A stretch of DNA of 64,000 nucleotides from NCBI RefSeq assembly GCF_020283565.1, contig NC_060065.1, forward strand, positions 48,410,409-48,474,408. Direction: 5' to 3'. Of the stretch, positions 43,491-55,759 are shown piece after piece. Both the position numbers and the translations under genes were made by a program. Each line of letters starts with the position of its first letter. The first letter of the stretch is position 1. This DNA is from Trifolium pratense (taxonomy: Eukaryota > Streptophyta > Magnoliopsida > Fabales > Fabaceae). Below the pieces are notes generated by a model. The model searched no databases. It worked only from the letters and a program-made list of their open reading frames with translations, and was not told the DNA's origin.

Positions 43491-45476
43491 TTAAATAGGT
43501 TTACAATAGAAAAACTAACTATTAGTTTAATAACTAACTTATCCTGAATTCACTATTATATATATTTAAAAGATATATATCCTTTGTAAAAAAAAAAAAA
43601 ATCCTAATAATAACAAACTTAAAAAAGATAATAGTAACAACTAATAACACTGAATTAGTCCAACAAAAAAAAACTAATAACATTGAAATGAAAACAAACT
43701 TAAAATAATAATAACAACTAATCTTAATAAGCGGGGTTAGAGCTCATCCGTTTCTGACGATGCGCAACTTCTTCGATATATGCAACCAACCCTCCTACAT
43801 GAGCATGCAGGGATGGTTATTATTCCTCCATGCTCTTTGTCAAGATTTGCCTTAAAACCAGAGTTGAACGTTCACATGGGTCGACTCAACGTATTTTTAA
43901 GTCTAATTAAATCATGTTTTATTGTGAGACCTTATAAAAAAAAATTACATATGATTTTATGAAAAATAAATAGAAAATCGAAACATTACTAATGTTAACG
44001 ACTGAACTTGTGTCTAGGAGAATTTGGAGCTCTAACTTTACTAATCGAACTAAAGAAATACTTGAAATTTAATTGTCCTATTATATATTTATAACTAAAT
44101 GAGAAAAACATTGAGGGCTTTTTTTAGTCTAAAATTTAATTGCCTAAATACTTTACTTGGGTTGCTTGTCCCTTGGAGCAGCCCTGCTTATATCTGGAAC
44201 CCTATCACCGACGTCTTCCTGGACGTGTTTCCCTTCAACCTTCTCGATGCTCGACGACGTCTTTGGTAGCAGGGGTGGTTCCTTAACAAGGACGTCTTTC
44301 TTCAATAAGTGCAACATACCCATACAAGGGTGGAGAGTGTACCGGTCTAAACCGCATAGTCAAAAAATGGAGATCGATTTTCACATGTTTGAATTTACGA
44401 TTTAAGCAGGTTATTGGGCAGTTTAATTCAGTTAGAAATTAAAATTAAAAATAAAAACAGCAATAAGTTCCAATCTTTGTCTAATTTCAAATTTTATAAT
44501 CTGAATCCCTTCTTAAGGATATTTTGGTTAGAACGGGGCCTGGAAGCAATAAAGGGGGCCTAAGGAGCAAATTTCAAATTTTTGTTGGTGCCTCTTGGCC
44601 TTCTCGTGCGCACTGCTCGTTGCCAATTTTACCCTTCTATTACTAGACGTTATAAAAATAAAATATTTTGGATAAATGTAACTGGACCATGGTGGGAAAA
44701 GATAACACTTCCCCATGCTAAATGCCACCCTAATCACTCCAATTAGTTATTTTTATTTTTTTTTTAAGGAAAGGAAGAAGTAAATACTGTAAAACTTAGC
44801 TATAGAGGAGAGGAAGAGAGGGGTCCGGTCTGTACAGGGAGAAAGATGAGGAAATTGTGGTCTTATGGCTCCCAATGTCCCTTTATAATAGCCATTTGCT
44901 CTTGCAGCAGAGTGAGTTTGGTATCAATAACATTTTCAAACAATGTTTTGAGAATAAAAATTGGTATCTGATTCTTCAGTAGCTTCAAATCGCTAATGAC
45001 ATACTCCATCTTTTTAGTTTCTAATAATCAAGGTTTTAAATAGCTGCTGCATCACAAGTTTTTGCGATTTCAGCCGTTATGGATGCAATTTAACTTGATT
45101 TTGTATTTCAATCTCACCTCGCGAAAATACTAATAGGACTTATTTAAACTGCAAGAATGAATACTCAAAGTTGTTGGCTTGTTCCATGCCTGACAACAAA
45201 TTCAAAGTAACAACAATAACAATACATATGGTTTGCATATCAATGTCATGTAGCAAATGAACCATTGAGTTAGATTTTGATTTGAGAAGAAAATGAATAG
45301 AGCAATCTATGGCCTAAATTTTATCTTCTATAGTAATATTGACTAATACAAAGGAAAATTGGCTCGAGTTAAGCCTTGGAAGAGAAACAAACTATGTGGC
45401 TGAAAGTTCCGATACTTTAGTATCGTGTATATGTTAATGCTTCACTGAGAATTAGTGAAGCTTATAACGACCGAGT
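43491..45476. other. Intergenic region, no supported gene
   Basis: Contains a less AT-rich piece (43735-43900) and a frame at 44157-44405 (82 aa) with no domain that I recognise. Decayed repeats are likely. Confidence 0.35.
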
Positions 45477-48400
45477 TCAATGACCAACAGCTCGACCACA
45501 TCGCAAAGCATTACTTGGTAGGGGATACTCATCCCTCCACGAATTCGCAGGAGAATACACACGAAGATAGAATTGTTGTCCTAAATACTGATGAGCCCAA
45601 TTCTCTGATCTTACATTCCACATTCCAACATTGTCCAAAGGCATGTACACAGCACTCCATGACTTAGGATACACCTACATAATGTAGTGTGCATCAAAAC
45701 ACAAAATAAATGCATATTTATCGTCACAATTTAATCATACTATAACAAACTTAAAAAATTTCATGAAAATTTATCAACATTGGTACCTGAACTGTGCAAC
45801 GAGATATTGTGTCGGCCAAATTGTAATTTGACCTGCTTGCAGGAGACCATTGGCCTCCATCCATTCTGAAAATGTAGTTATCATAAAAATATTACATTAT
45901 TATCGAGTGATTCGCCAATTTAGTCCTTAAAATTGTAACACGCTGTTGAGTTGTGTATTCCAATTTTATTAGGTGAAACTTACCCTACAACAAAGAAGTG
46001 ATGACCATCAATGTGCCAAGATTGCACACTGTCTTCAGGATTTTCGAACACAATCTCGACATAGCCTCGAAAATCAGCAGCCATGACAGAAGTCTGGAGG
46101 TAAGCACCGCCACCAGTTGGATTGTCCGAGATACTTCCAAGGCTGAAAACTCCTTGGATCTTGAAATAATCAGCCAGTTTAAGTGGCGTATCAGCAGGGA
46201 TAAAGGAAACACTATTAACGGCATATCTTTGCTTGCCATTTATAATTGGTGCAGAGTTTTGAAGTCTAATTGTACGTGTCGTGTTTATCAAACCATAATG
46301 GTATGATCCTTGTGGATTAGGTCTTGGTCCACTAGCCGTAAGATTCCTCCTGAATGGTGAAACGTTGTTTTTAGTATAACATTTAATGATCATGTACATA
46401 AATTTTTAACAGAAGTGGAAATTACAGCAATACCTGAGAGAACGAGCTTGTTCGAGAGACCAATCGATTTGAATTGTTAGACCACCTGGGGGTGGACCAG
46501 AAACAGTTTTTGCCGAGTTACTGTAATGAAGTATGGAGGTAGCTGTTAATATTTGAGAAGTAAATCGCGATGAGACAACGATATAATAGTCTTGTGGTGG
46601 TTGATCGGCAGTAACTAAAACTGAGTAACTCTGCCCTAAATGAATGTCAAGGGAATCATAAGTGTTTTGTAGTGTGTGTATTCCTTCCACTTCAACTAGC
46701 TTCATCTTATGGCCTTGAATTCTAAAATTAATGGAAGTTGTGAGTCCAACATTTGATATCCGGAATCGGTAAGTGTTGCCTGCCAAATAATCAACAAAAT
46801 TGTAACTAACATTGTTGAGTATGACTCAAATTCACTGAACTCCTGATCAATCGTTCGTGTTTTTGTGTGCGTTTTATTTCTTTTCTTCTCTAAAACCAAA
46901 TTTGTTATGCTAACAAATATCCCTATCATAGAATCAATCTTCAAGAAAACAAAATGGTTGAAGTTATCGTAATGTACCTTGATCAACATTAAATGTGTAA
47001 GCATTAGAACCTCGGCCATTGATGATAAGTCCATCGGGAAAAGGAAGGTCACTTCCATTGTCCAGAATGGCCTTCAGATCCTGAATTAAGATCAGACGGT
47101 TCAGATCACATATTCATTGAATCAATTTTAAACAATATCGACTATTGATTTAGATTAGAGTATCAGACAGTCGAGATAAGTAACTACGTGACACAGTTAC
47201 TACAGGAAATCTGTTTCCTTAATGAAATAGTAACGATACTTACGGTGTGATTTTTGCTGTACCAATCTCCTGCCAATATAGTGAAATCATTGGAAGGAGG
47301 AGGAAAAGGTACAGGAATCATCGGGCGGCTGCTAATTTTGATGCCACCGTAACCGCCTGCAGCCTTGTGCATTGCAAGGGAGGGAAAGTAAAAGTAGCTA
47401 CCAATCTGATCTTTAACTTGAAGAACATATGTGAAGTTCTGTCCTGGTGGAATTGGACAGTTTGTGCCATATACTCCATCTTGCCATGAATTCCTCCTTT
47501 GTTCCACCCCATTCCTATTAAGAATCATCACATCCTCTTAATATTAGTCTAAACTCAAATAATGACACATAAAAATGAGATATATTAATTTATATGTAGA
47601 CAGTAGGATTTAGTGTTGCTTTTTCATATCTTTCTGAAGTTATAATCAAATTGTTGAGTATGACTCATGTTTGCCGATAAGTGGAAAGTTTAGTCCTGAA
47701 CCATACTGCGAGGCATTCGCCCCCAGCACCCTCAACCACCTAGTCAGAACCCAGAATACGAATGGGCCAAGCCTACTTATTTATTGCATAATAGAAAAGT
47801 ACAACAGTCACAACAAAAGATATAAGCACAATTGGCCGAAATCTGTGATCAATCGTTGTGTTTTTGTTTTATCTTCTTACTTTAGAACCGAATCTAACAA
47901 GTGGTTAATGAACTCCAGTTATGGACGAAATGTTGGAAATCCTGAGTTTGAATCCTAGCTGCAATAATTGATGGTTGCTCTTCGCCCCGCATGAATTGCT
48001 CACACTAGAAAACACACTACCGGAAGATATCTCCCTGTAAGATTTACACTACCAAGATCTCCTGGTAATCTCCCGGTATGATTTGCAATACCAGGAGACA
48101 TCCCCCGGTAGATTGGGGGACATGGGGGGTTCTGATAATTTAGGAAGGGTGAAGAGCAACCATCGCAATAATCTTTAACCAGACTTTACTTACCAACGAA
48201 ACTAACTCCAAATTACTAGGACCCCTTTCTCTTGGGAGTCAGAGGGTTAAGACAAAAATAAAACAAACATCACAACAGAAGAAAATTTTCCATTTGTAGA
48301 CTCAATAGTCCAAATTGAATAATGATAATAAAACATTTTTATTATTGTTATTACTTATTAATCATGTAAGAGAACTAAGTTGCATTGCACAGTTTCTTCT

Positions 48401-48909
48401 GCTTGTCCTTTTCAAAAGCAACTTAAAAAATAGCTCTCAAACTAACTTACAAGCCTATTAAAAAACTATGATGAATGTTTATCTAACTAATAATACTGTA
48501 AACAGTGAACTAAACAAGAAAGTTAGCAGAGAGAGACATAAACTAACCAAGAAATGAGGAAAGGTTGATCCAAGCTATTGAAAACACTAATGATCAAATT
48601 ATCATTAGTGACAGATTCAATCTGTGGTCCAGGAAACTGCCCATTTATCAAAATCCCCTGCCATTTCATAAACAAAAACAAATATTCACTAAATATTTCA
48701 CATTAACAAAAATAAGAACAACAAAGAAATAAAAATCATATACAACAATAATAAATAACCTGTTGTTTAACTCCAAGAGGATAAATATCTCCATAGGTAA
48801 CATTCCAAGTAAAGAACCTATAAGGGTCTTCTCCATTTGAATTTGTCACAACAAGTAAAACTACTAACAAAAATGAGAGAGACTTTACTAGTCTCATTGA
48901 ATACTCCAT
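45477..48909 (-). CDS. SKU5-similar (SKS) multicopper-oxidase-like secreted protein
   Basis: Predicted minus-strand exons are 48909-48760, 48657-48548, 47514-47244, 47080-46978, 46779-46434, 46349-45984, 45865-45787 and 45674-45477. All joins are in frame and sum to 540 aa, the family norm. A signal peptide (SLSFLLVVLLVV) precedes EDPYRFFTWNVTYG. Three cupredoxin domains follow with NSWQDGVYGTNCPIPPGQNF, SYFYFPSLAMHKAAGGYGG, SWHIDGHHFFVVG and WAHQYLGQQFYLRVYSP. The HWHG, WYHxH and HCH copper ligands of true oxidases are replaced, so it should be a non-oxidase SKS. Similar proteins include NTP303/Bp10 pollen proteins and ascorbate-oxidase homologues that act in wall expansion. No hydrophobic GPI tail is seen. 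Several N-glycosylation sites. A MITE lies in intron 2 and a (CT)n tract in the presumed leader. Confidence 0.93.
47970..48164. mobile_element. MITE in SKS intron 2 with 9-bp TSD
   Basis: The ends are GATGGTTGCTCTTCGCCC and the complement of GATGGTTGCTCTTCACCC; interior carries inverted CCGGTA/TACCGG segments. It is flanked by GCAATAATT (47961-47969) and GCAATAATC (48165-48173), a 9-bp duplication with one mismatch, suggesting a Mutator-like origin. Confidence 0.8.
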
Positions 48910-48984
48910 TTTTTCAACAACACTTTCCTTTTCCCTTTGGCTTTGAAGCTACGAGATGTCAATGTACATGTACTTATGTTATGT

Positions 48985-48985
<1 letters not shown>

Positions 48986-49049
<64 letters not shown>
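48986..49049. repeat. (GA)n microsatellite in SKS leader
   Basis: A 64-bp tract, (CT)n on the coding strand, begins 77 bp upstream of the SKS start codon and downstream of the predicted TATA box. Confidence 0.95.
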
Positions 49050-49053
<4 letters not shown>

Positions 49054-49162
49054 CTTTCTTCAACATGAGTGATGGACCAGTCTTCTGTTCTGTGTATGAG
49101 CTGTATCTATTTAGTATCTTATTCTTTGGAAAGAGTGTGACAAAACACAGAACAGCACTAGA

Positions 49163-49169
49163 TTATATA
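49163..49169 (-). promoter_or_regulatory. Candidate SKS TATA box
   Basis: On the minus strand CTATATAATC lies about 255 bp upstream of the start codon, giving a leader of roughly 220 nt that includes the (CT)n tract. Confidence 0.4.
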
Positions 49170-49194
49170 GATTAGAAAAATAATATAAAATATA

Positions 49195-49378
49195 ATAGTT
49201 GCACTTCGCTCGTAAATTGCTCACACTAAAAAAAAATATTATCAGAAAATATCTCCAAATAAAATTTACATTATCGAAAGATATCTTTTGATAAGATTTC
49301 CACTACCGTGAGATATCTTTCGATAGATAGAGGACACGAGGGGATTCTGATCGATTTAGAAACAGCAGAGCAACTATC
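49195..49378. mobile_element. Second MITE of the SKS-intron family, in the SKS promoter
   Basis: Shares the AGTTGCACTTCGCTCGTAAA-type end, TTGCTCACACTA, the alternating GATATCT segments and GGGGATTCTGAT with the copy at 47970-48164, in the same order, and ends AGAGCAACTAT. It is more diverged and no target duplication is evident. It sits just upstream of the candidate TATA box. Confidence 0.7.
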
Positions 49379-49649
49379 TATTAATTTTTTTGTACTATAA
49401 AAAATTGAATGCACCGATATATGTCATATAGCAAGAAGCCAAGAATGAATGGTATAACTGTGGAAGGCCATTTGCTTTGTCATGAAGTAAGCATGGATGA
49501 GATTGAGAAGTGAGGACTAAATAAATAAATAGTAATAAATAATAGCAGACAATGTTAAACATTAGATTTGGTAGAAGCATTTAATGATTAATTTAATATG
49601 AACTTATCTTCCACCATCGAATTTGAAGTTTGTCTGCTATTATTTATGG
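49379..49649. other. Intergenic, nothing recognised
   Basis: AT-rich sequence with no gene or repeat signature. Confidence 0.4.
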
Positions 49650-50032
49650 CTAATGTTACGGTGGACCATCTTTACAAGTGGTTCACCGTGGATAAATGAT
49701 CTATCAAATATGGATTTTACGAAATTCATTGTTGGATTGAAAGTTTATATCGTATAGATCATCCATAAATTTTTTAAATTTTTTTGAAAATTATTTGATA
49801 TGTTATTGAGACCCATCAAGATTTACATTATTTAATAAACCGTTAATCTTAATGTGTCATAATAACATATCAAATGATTTTCAATTTTTCTAAATTTTTA
49901 TATAGATGATCTACATGATATAAACTTTCAATCCAACGGTGAATTTTGTAAAATTCGTATTCGTTATAATGTTATACATGACTGGTCCACTATAGACCAC
50001 TTAATAAAGTGGTCTATATTAGAATTTACGAT
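49650..50032. mobile_element. Foldback MITE
   Basis: Left arm (GTGGACCATC, AAGTGGTTCACCG, GATAAATGATCTAT, TATCGTATAGATCATC) is roughly reverse-complemented on the right (GATGATCTACATGATATAAA, CCACTATAGACCACTT). A related left arm occurs near 52385. Ends approximate. Confidence 0.6.
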
Positions 50033-50994
50033 CATTTATATGTGGTACAAATTGTGTAAAGTAGTTACAGGATAGTGAATAAAAAATTAAAAATGGAGAG
50101 GAATGAGACTTGGCAAACTTGAAATAAAAATTATGGTAATCAACTTTTGTTAGATAATTTTGTCAATTTCTCTAGTGTGAAAAGTGCTAGGGCGCCTGCT
50201 ATCAGGCTTCTGATGGGGTCATCCACCATTTATATCCGCGCCACAAGCTCAACAGTACTGGGTGCGAGAGGTATCTTAAGAAGTCTCATATCGGTTGCAA
50301 AATTATCTGAACACTTGTAAAGTGAGGATTACTTCTACTTTATAAACAATTGAACCTAACTCAACCTTATAAAATCGTCTTGTAAGTTGAGGTTTCCGCT
50401 AACAGTATATGAATGTGAAGTGGAATCATTGGTATAATCTCAAGCACTAAAAATTATCAGGCGCGCGCACTAGCTATTTGCACAACACATTTGCTACAAC
50501 AAAAATTATGAGTGCAGCATGATTGGTAGACCTCTAACATCAAAAAGTGTTTTTGGTGGAGACAAGGAAGTGACAACCAATTACAAAGTAAGAATAGTTG
50601 TATGAAGATCTAAAATCTGTTGCATAATATTGTGCAACTTTTAAATGTTGTGACATCCAATAGGAAGAGAGAAAGCATCATGTTTCAAGTGATCAAGTAA
50701 CTAAGAAATCACATAAAACACATTATTATAACTAAACACAAAGAATAAATAATAATCTCACACGGCAATAAGTAAACATAAATAATATAAAATTTATTAC
50801 ATTTCCAAAGATGGTTCTAGAAGATAAATCTCATAAGTACTATTACAACAATAAAAGTACAAAAATAGACTAAAGCCGTGATCAAGTTTAGTACTGATCA
50901 GCAAATATTTAAAAACAAAGTCAAATTTGAAGTTGTCAAGGGGAACTCTCTTCAGCAACAGCACAAGAACCTTACCAAAAAAACATATTTCATC
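50033..50994. other. Intergenic, nothing recognised
   Basis: At 50185-50420 the sequence is less AT-rich and resembles a decayed repeat. No gene supported. Confidence 0.35.
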
Positions 50995-51138
50995 CGGTTT
51001 TATATATAAATAAATTTTTATTTTTTAAATTTATTCAATTATTAATATGTTTGGTCCATAATATGAATCAATTATATTAATAATTGAATGAACTTAAAAA
51101 ATAAAAATTTACTTATGTATAAAAACGAAAGGAGTCAT
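50995..51138. mobile_element. Stowaway-like MITE
   Basis: A palindrome of about 144 bp: CCGGTTTTATATATAAATAA at the left mirrors ACTTATGTATAAAAACGAAA at the right, with TTTATTCAATTATTAATAT/TAATAATTGAATGAA arms. Confidence 0.65.
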
Positions 51139-53358
51139 CGGTAGGGTTATATCCTTGTTCTGTACAAGAGGGTATTTTGGTTTGATAATTATGACCATTT
51201 TCATTCATGAACTTAGTTATAAGTCATAAATGAAATTTGATATATGCTCCCACAGTTATCCATCACAGCCTGTTTAATTAGAAAAATGTCAAATTAAATT
51301 AGATTGTAGACAAGGAATATATAGAAATTAAATATTTGTATTATATTTAAGAAAATATTTATTTTCTAAAATCAATTTCAGTTTTTTTTCTTTTCTAAAA
51401 ATTGTGTTCATCTTAAATTACTAATAACGAGATAAAATATTCGTGTAATAAACAATTGTGATAGAGAGAAAATGAAAAGCAAGATAGGAAAAAAAAATGC
51501 ATTTTTAAAAACAATGAAAATAATGAGTTTACATTATTAATTATATATCTAATTTCCAAAAATTGTAAAAGAAAATAGTAAAGAAAAATATTTGTTTTAT
51601 ATTATCTTATGTTTATTAGTTGAAATGAAAATGAAAACATAAATCACTAAAAATAAATGGCCCTAGAAGCTCATAATATATGTATAGTTGATGTGCATGT
51701 ACCAACCAAAATATTTATTCTTGACCCCCAAAAAAAAATTTATAATTTATTTACCTTGAAGAAGCAACACCAAGATGCAAAGAGCAGCAACATATAATAT
51801 TTTATTGTCCTTGTGCTTAGAGAAATTGAGCAATGGTAGAGAGTTTCTTTGTATGTAGTTGCTCCATATTGATGAACAGCATTTAATTGAAACATTTTTG
51901 TAAGCAAAAGAACTACACAATGTTTCATTATTGACTATGGGCCCAAGGCCCATCATGGTGCTATCTCCCCTGCACAAGCCCAGATGCACATTCCTACTTT
52001 TTTGAAAATTATTGAAAAACGGATTAGTCTATCAGATTTGTCTTACTACTTCTTTACTGACTCACTAATAAAATATTACAATGACACTTGAACAAAAAAA
52101 ATATATATATTACAATGACAATGATCCACACCTTTTCATGCTCCAAGAACCAAACATCCATATATAGAGTTGAAAATATTTTAATTCATGGTTAGCTTAA
52201 AAGTTGTAAAGTATTTTATTTTTTTTGGTACAAAGTTGTGAAGTATTTTATTATAATTCTCATGGGTCAAGAAGATGTTAGTATACTATTTTATAATATG
52301 AAGGACAATAATGGGAGAAAAGGAATCACAATCAATAAAGACTATCCCACCAAAAATAAAATAAAGATTATCTCTATTAAAAGGTACGTTTTATAATGAA
52401 CCATCTTGATAAATGGTTCACCATATTTACGGGTATTTGAAGGTCATTTGTGATTTAACCATAACTAATATGTGATCTCTAAAATGTAAACATTCACAGC
52501 TATTTTTATTGTAATGTTTAAATAGTGGTTAGATCAATGTCAATTTTTAAAATATATCAGAAAAAATAAATGTGTGTTTCAAAATTTAACTCATATATAT
52601 TTTCTATTATTTTTGTCAAAACAATATTTATCGTATTATCAAATCAGTCATCATGATAACGAAAATGACCGTAAACTTCTACTTCTAAAGAACAAAGGAA
52701 AGAACAACATCGGTAGTCATTGGACATCGGTAGTCATTGGTGTATTTTGATCGGCTATTATGTATTGATCCATTTATTGACCACAATGGCACAATTCTAG
52801 GCGACCCACCATAGAATTTGTTCCATTAGAAAAATAGTTTAAAATAATTGGCACTAGTGCACTACAAACGGATATTGCTTTCTAGCTCTCTAGTTACTAA
52901 ATTCTAGTAATATCAAGTGATGTTGAGAATCGTGTTGATAGTTTGGAAATGGATTTGGATAAAAATGTCACATGGCCTAAGAGTGAATGTGACTAAAATC
53001 AATTTTTGAGAAAAAAAATTTTGATTCGTCAGAGGATGATAGAGATATCTCATCTTATCTCTATTGTGTTATGTCTATTTTAATATCTGTATCATTTTTT
53101 TATTATGATTTCAGACTATTTAACTTGAAAAAGTCATCATCACTTGTTGTTTGGTGCAGCGAGTTGGGGGTATGTGTAGTTTCGAATTTTTAGGCATTTC
53201 TGTTTTGTCTTTAGGATTAATTAGAAGTTGGTATGTTTCATTTGTTTAGAGTTGGTTAGAGAATGTTGTGCTAGTTTGGACCATGTTTCTTTCAGGGGGA
53301 ATGTTTTAGATCAATGACTTTGGCATCTTGATCCTAACTCATGGAACTCGGTTCGAGG
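51139..53358. other. Intergenic region with a possible minus-strand exon
   Basis: At 51989-51757 (minus) an open stretch ends in a hydrophobic run LYVAALCILVLLLQG just before a GGTAAAT donor-like site. No homologue is recognised and no convincing partner exon was found. The rest is AT-rich, with a fragment of the 49650 foldback family near 52385. Confidence 0.25.
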
Positions 53359-53371
53359 TGCTTATCGTTTG

Positions 53372-53591
53372 GTTTTTTAAAAAAAAAATTGGTATCCAGC
53401 CCTAAGACCGACTAACCCGAGAAGATCAATTCCACCGCCCACTTGTGGGAGCCCCATTTAAAGCCAAAATTTTTTTTGCTCTGTATAGACTAGCCCACCA
53501 AAATTGGCACAAGAGGGTATCGAACCTGAGACCTTGAGGGAAGCATACTCCAATGACCCAAACCAATACCACTAGACCAACCCAAGTGGGT
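53372..53591 (-). mobile_element. tRNA-derived SINE (Au-like) with 13-bp TSD
   Basis: On the minus strand, box A (GGTTGGTCTAGTGGTA) and box B (GGTTCGATACC) of a Pol III promoter are intact, followed by a body and a short poly-A-like end. The exact 13-bp repeat TGCTTATCGTTTG flanks it (53359-53371 and 53592-53604). Body motifs (TGGTGGGCTAGTCTATACAG) fit plant Au-type SINEs. Confidence 0.88.
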
Positions 53592-53604
53592 TGCTTATCG
53601 TTTG

Positions 53605-54220
53605 TTATCACATATGTTATTTAAAATTTTATTTTTGTCTATTCAAATAATTTTTTATTGAATCTTAGCAATTGATTTGTTTGTTTTAGGTTTGTTTTTA
53701 TAGACAAACAAAATGACAATAAACATTAGAAATTCACATACACAAGTGAAAGAATAGGTGTCTGAATGCCGATCACAGTGTTTGGCTTAACAATTTTGAC
53801 TTTTTTTACTAATTGATCTATGATTTATTGACTGTTTGTTTTATTTTCTATCCAACCTAAATATTTTGTTTGTAGTTGTGCTGATTCAATATTATAGAAC
53901 TTTGAATACTTTCTTATCTAAAAATGAAATGATATTTGTTTGTATTAAAGTCGACTTAAGGAAGAATTGTTCGGAAAAAAACTGAATTTAATTCTTAGAT
54001 AAAACAATTTTTTGCCACTTTCTTACCACCTAACCGAACTCCTGATTATATTTTATGATTTGTCAATTTATTTTAGTTAAGATGTTGATAATGGTAAAGG
54101 TATTGGTACTTAGTATCCATAGAATAATGAGTAAATGATTTTTCTCGAATATAGATATGACGACGAGTACTATAATACTCTACCAAAATCCTATTTATTG
54201 TCAATAGCGTATAATATACT
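53605..54220. other. Intergenic, nothing recognised
   Basis: AT-rich, with no gene or repeat with clear ends. Confidence 0.4.
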
Positions 54221-54358
54221 CCTTTCGGTTCTTATTATAAGAAGAAGTTTATTTTTTAAATTCATAGAATGTTGAATGTATTTGATCCATATTATTGACT
54301 AGATACATCCAACATTCTATGAAGGTAAAAGATAAACTTCTTATAATATAGACATGAA
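54221..54358. mobile_element. Stowaway-like MITE
   Basis: A palindrome built on TTCTTATTATAAGAAGAAGT and AACTTCTTATAATATAGAC, with CATAGAATGTTGAATGTATT mirrored by ATACATCCAACATTCTATG. The left end starts CTCCTTTCGGTTC. Confidence 0.7.
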
Positions 54359-55638
54359 TGAAAGATAGATCGTAATATATCTTAAATAACAACTTAAGAT
54401 TTATTTATTTTTGACGCAATAACAACTTAAGATTTGAAATAATCAAGGCATTGCAATTAAAATATTATAAGTTGGACAAAAAATTATTTAATCAAAACAT
54501 TTTTTTACCAAACTTTAGTATATTGTTTGATTTTCATTCTCGTCTAACTTACCAAATATGGAAACATTGAGGGTGCCTATGCTTTATTTTATTTTTCTTT
54601 CATTTCATTTTTGGTTTCAGTTCTCCTCGTTTTTTATTGGCTAGTTTAATTTTATGAATAAATTGGACTTCAAGACTGAATAAATTCAAAACATTAGTCA
54701 ATGACATTTCCGTACACAAAATCCACAACCACCTTAGGATAAGTTTTTTATTTTGACAAGATTATGACAAGTTTTTGGTTTTTAGATCTATCAATTAAAA
54801 AACATATGAAACTATTTTTTGTTTATTTGCAGCTTTATTTCACCACATCAAACTTATAATAAATTAGTTAAAACAAGACAAACACAAACACAATTTTTTA
54901 TTTTTTTTATTATCCTATTTTAAAAATAAATCATAGAACTTCAATCCAATAACATGAATTTGGCATATGAAGAAGAATATTCAAAGAAGCACATTAAAAG
55001 TAACATAAATAAATTAATGCACATGAAATCAACATATATTATTAGGTACCTTTGTTTGTGATGGGTTGAAAGATCTATTAATTTCTGGAAAGAACACTGC
55101 ACTTTGATTCTTGATAATTTCCAAGCTAATATTTCCTTCAAAGATGTTAAATTTTAGCATTAATTTCTACAATCAAAGAATCTCTATGAACAAAATCTAA
55201 ACCACACCCATTTATACCAACAAATTAAAGTTTGTAACTTTGGTGTTTTTAGAGATTTTAAAGAATTAAGATCATGAAAGAAAGGACCTTGAAATTAAAA
55301 GAAAGTTTTCTTAATTTGTTTTCTCTTATATGAACGTTCCTTTAATAACTTGTAATTTTAGACTTTAGAGATATAGAAATTAAATGAATGATAGAAGAAT
55401 GAAAAAGAAGAGAGAAACATACCTGTAGTGAATTATTAGGAGAATGAAGTAGGTGAAGGAAGGAAGAAGTATCAAGTAGCAAGTTTATGAGTGAAACAAA
55501 GAGGTGGGCACTTGTCCCATTGAGATCTCTTTGCCTCTATTCTCTCTGCCTTATTATACACTCATGGCACTTTAGGGCTTAATTAAATAATAAATGAATA
55601 ATTAGATGGCCTAAAAATACAATACAAAATAATATATT
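54359..55638. other. Intergenic region with weak signs of a minus-strand transcript
   Basis: Minus-strand CACTACAG/GTATGT (55423/55422) follows a pyrimidine-rich leader and a TATAATA motif near 55555. A second donor-like CAAAG/GTACCT lies near 55050 after an open stretch (55141-54941). No recognisable protein or stable miRNA-like hairpin. Confidence 0.2.
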
Positions 55639-55759
55639 CGGTGTGTTTTAAATTATAAGCAAAAATTACTTAAAAAAGTTGATGTATTTTTGTCTACATT
55701 TTGAATTAAATACATCAATTTTTTTTGACTTATTTTTGCACTATAATTTGAAACGAATG
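55639..55759. mobile_element. Stowaway-like MITE
   Basis: A palindrome of about 120 bp: GTTTTAAATTATAAGCAAAAA mirrored by TTTTTGCACTATAATTTGAA, with a central TTGATGTATTT/AAATACATCAA pair. Confidence 0.7.

Noticed and set aside
48986..49049. Coding interpretation of the GAGAGA tract (Arg-Glu repeats)
   Set aside because: It lies in the presumed SKS leader on the opposite strand; the frame has no other support.
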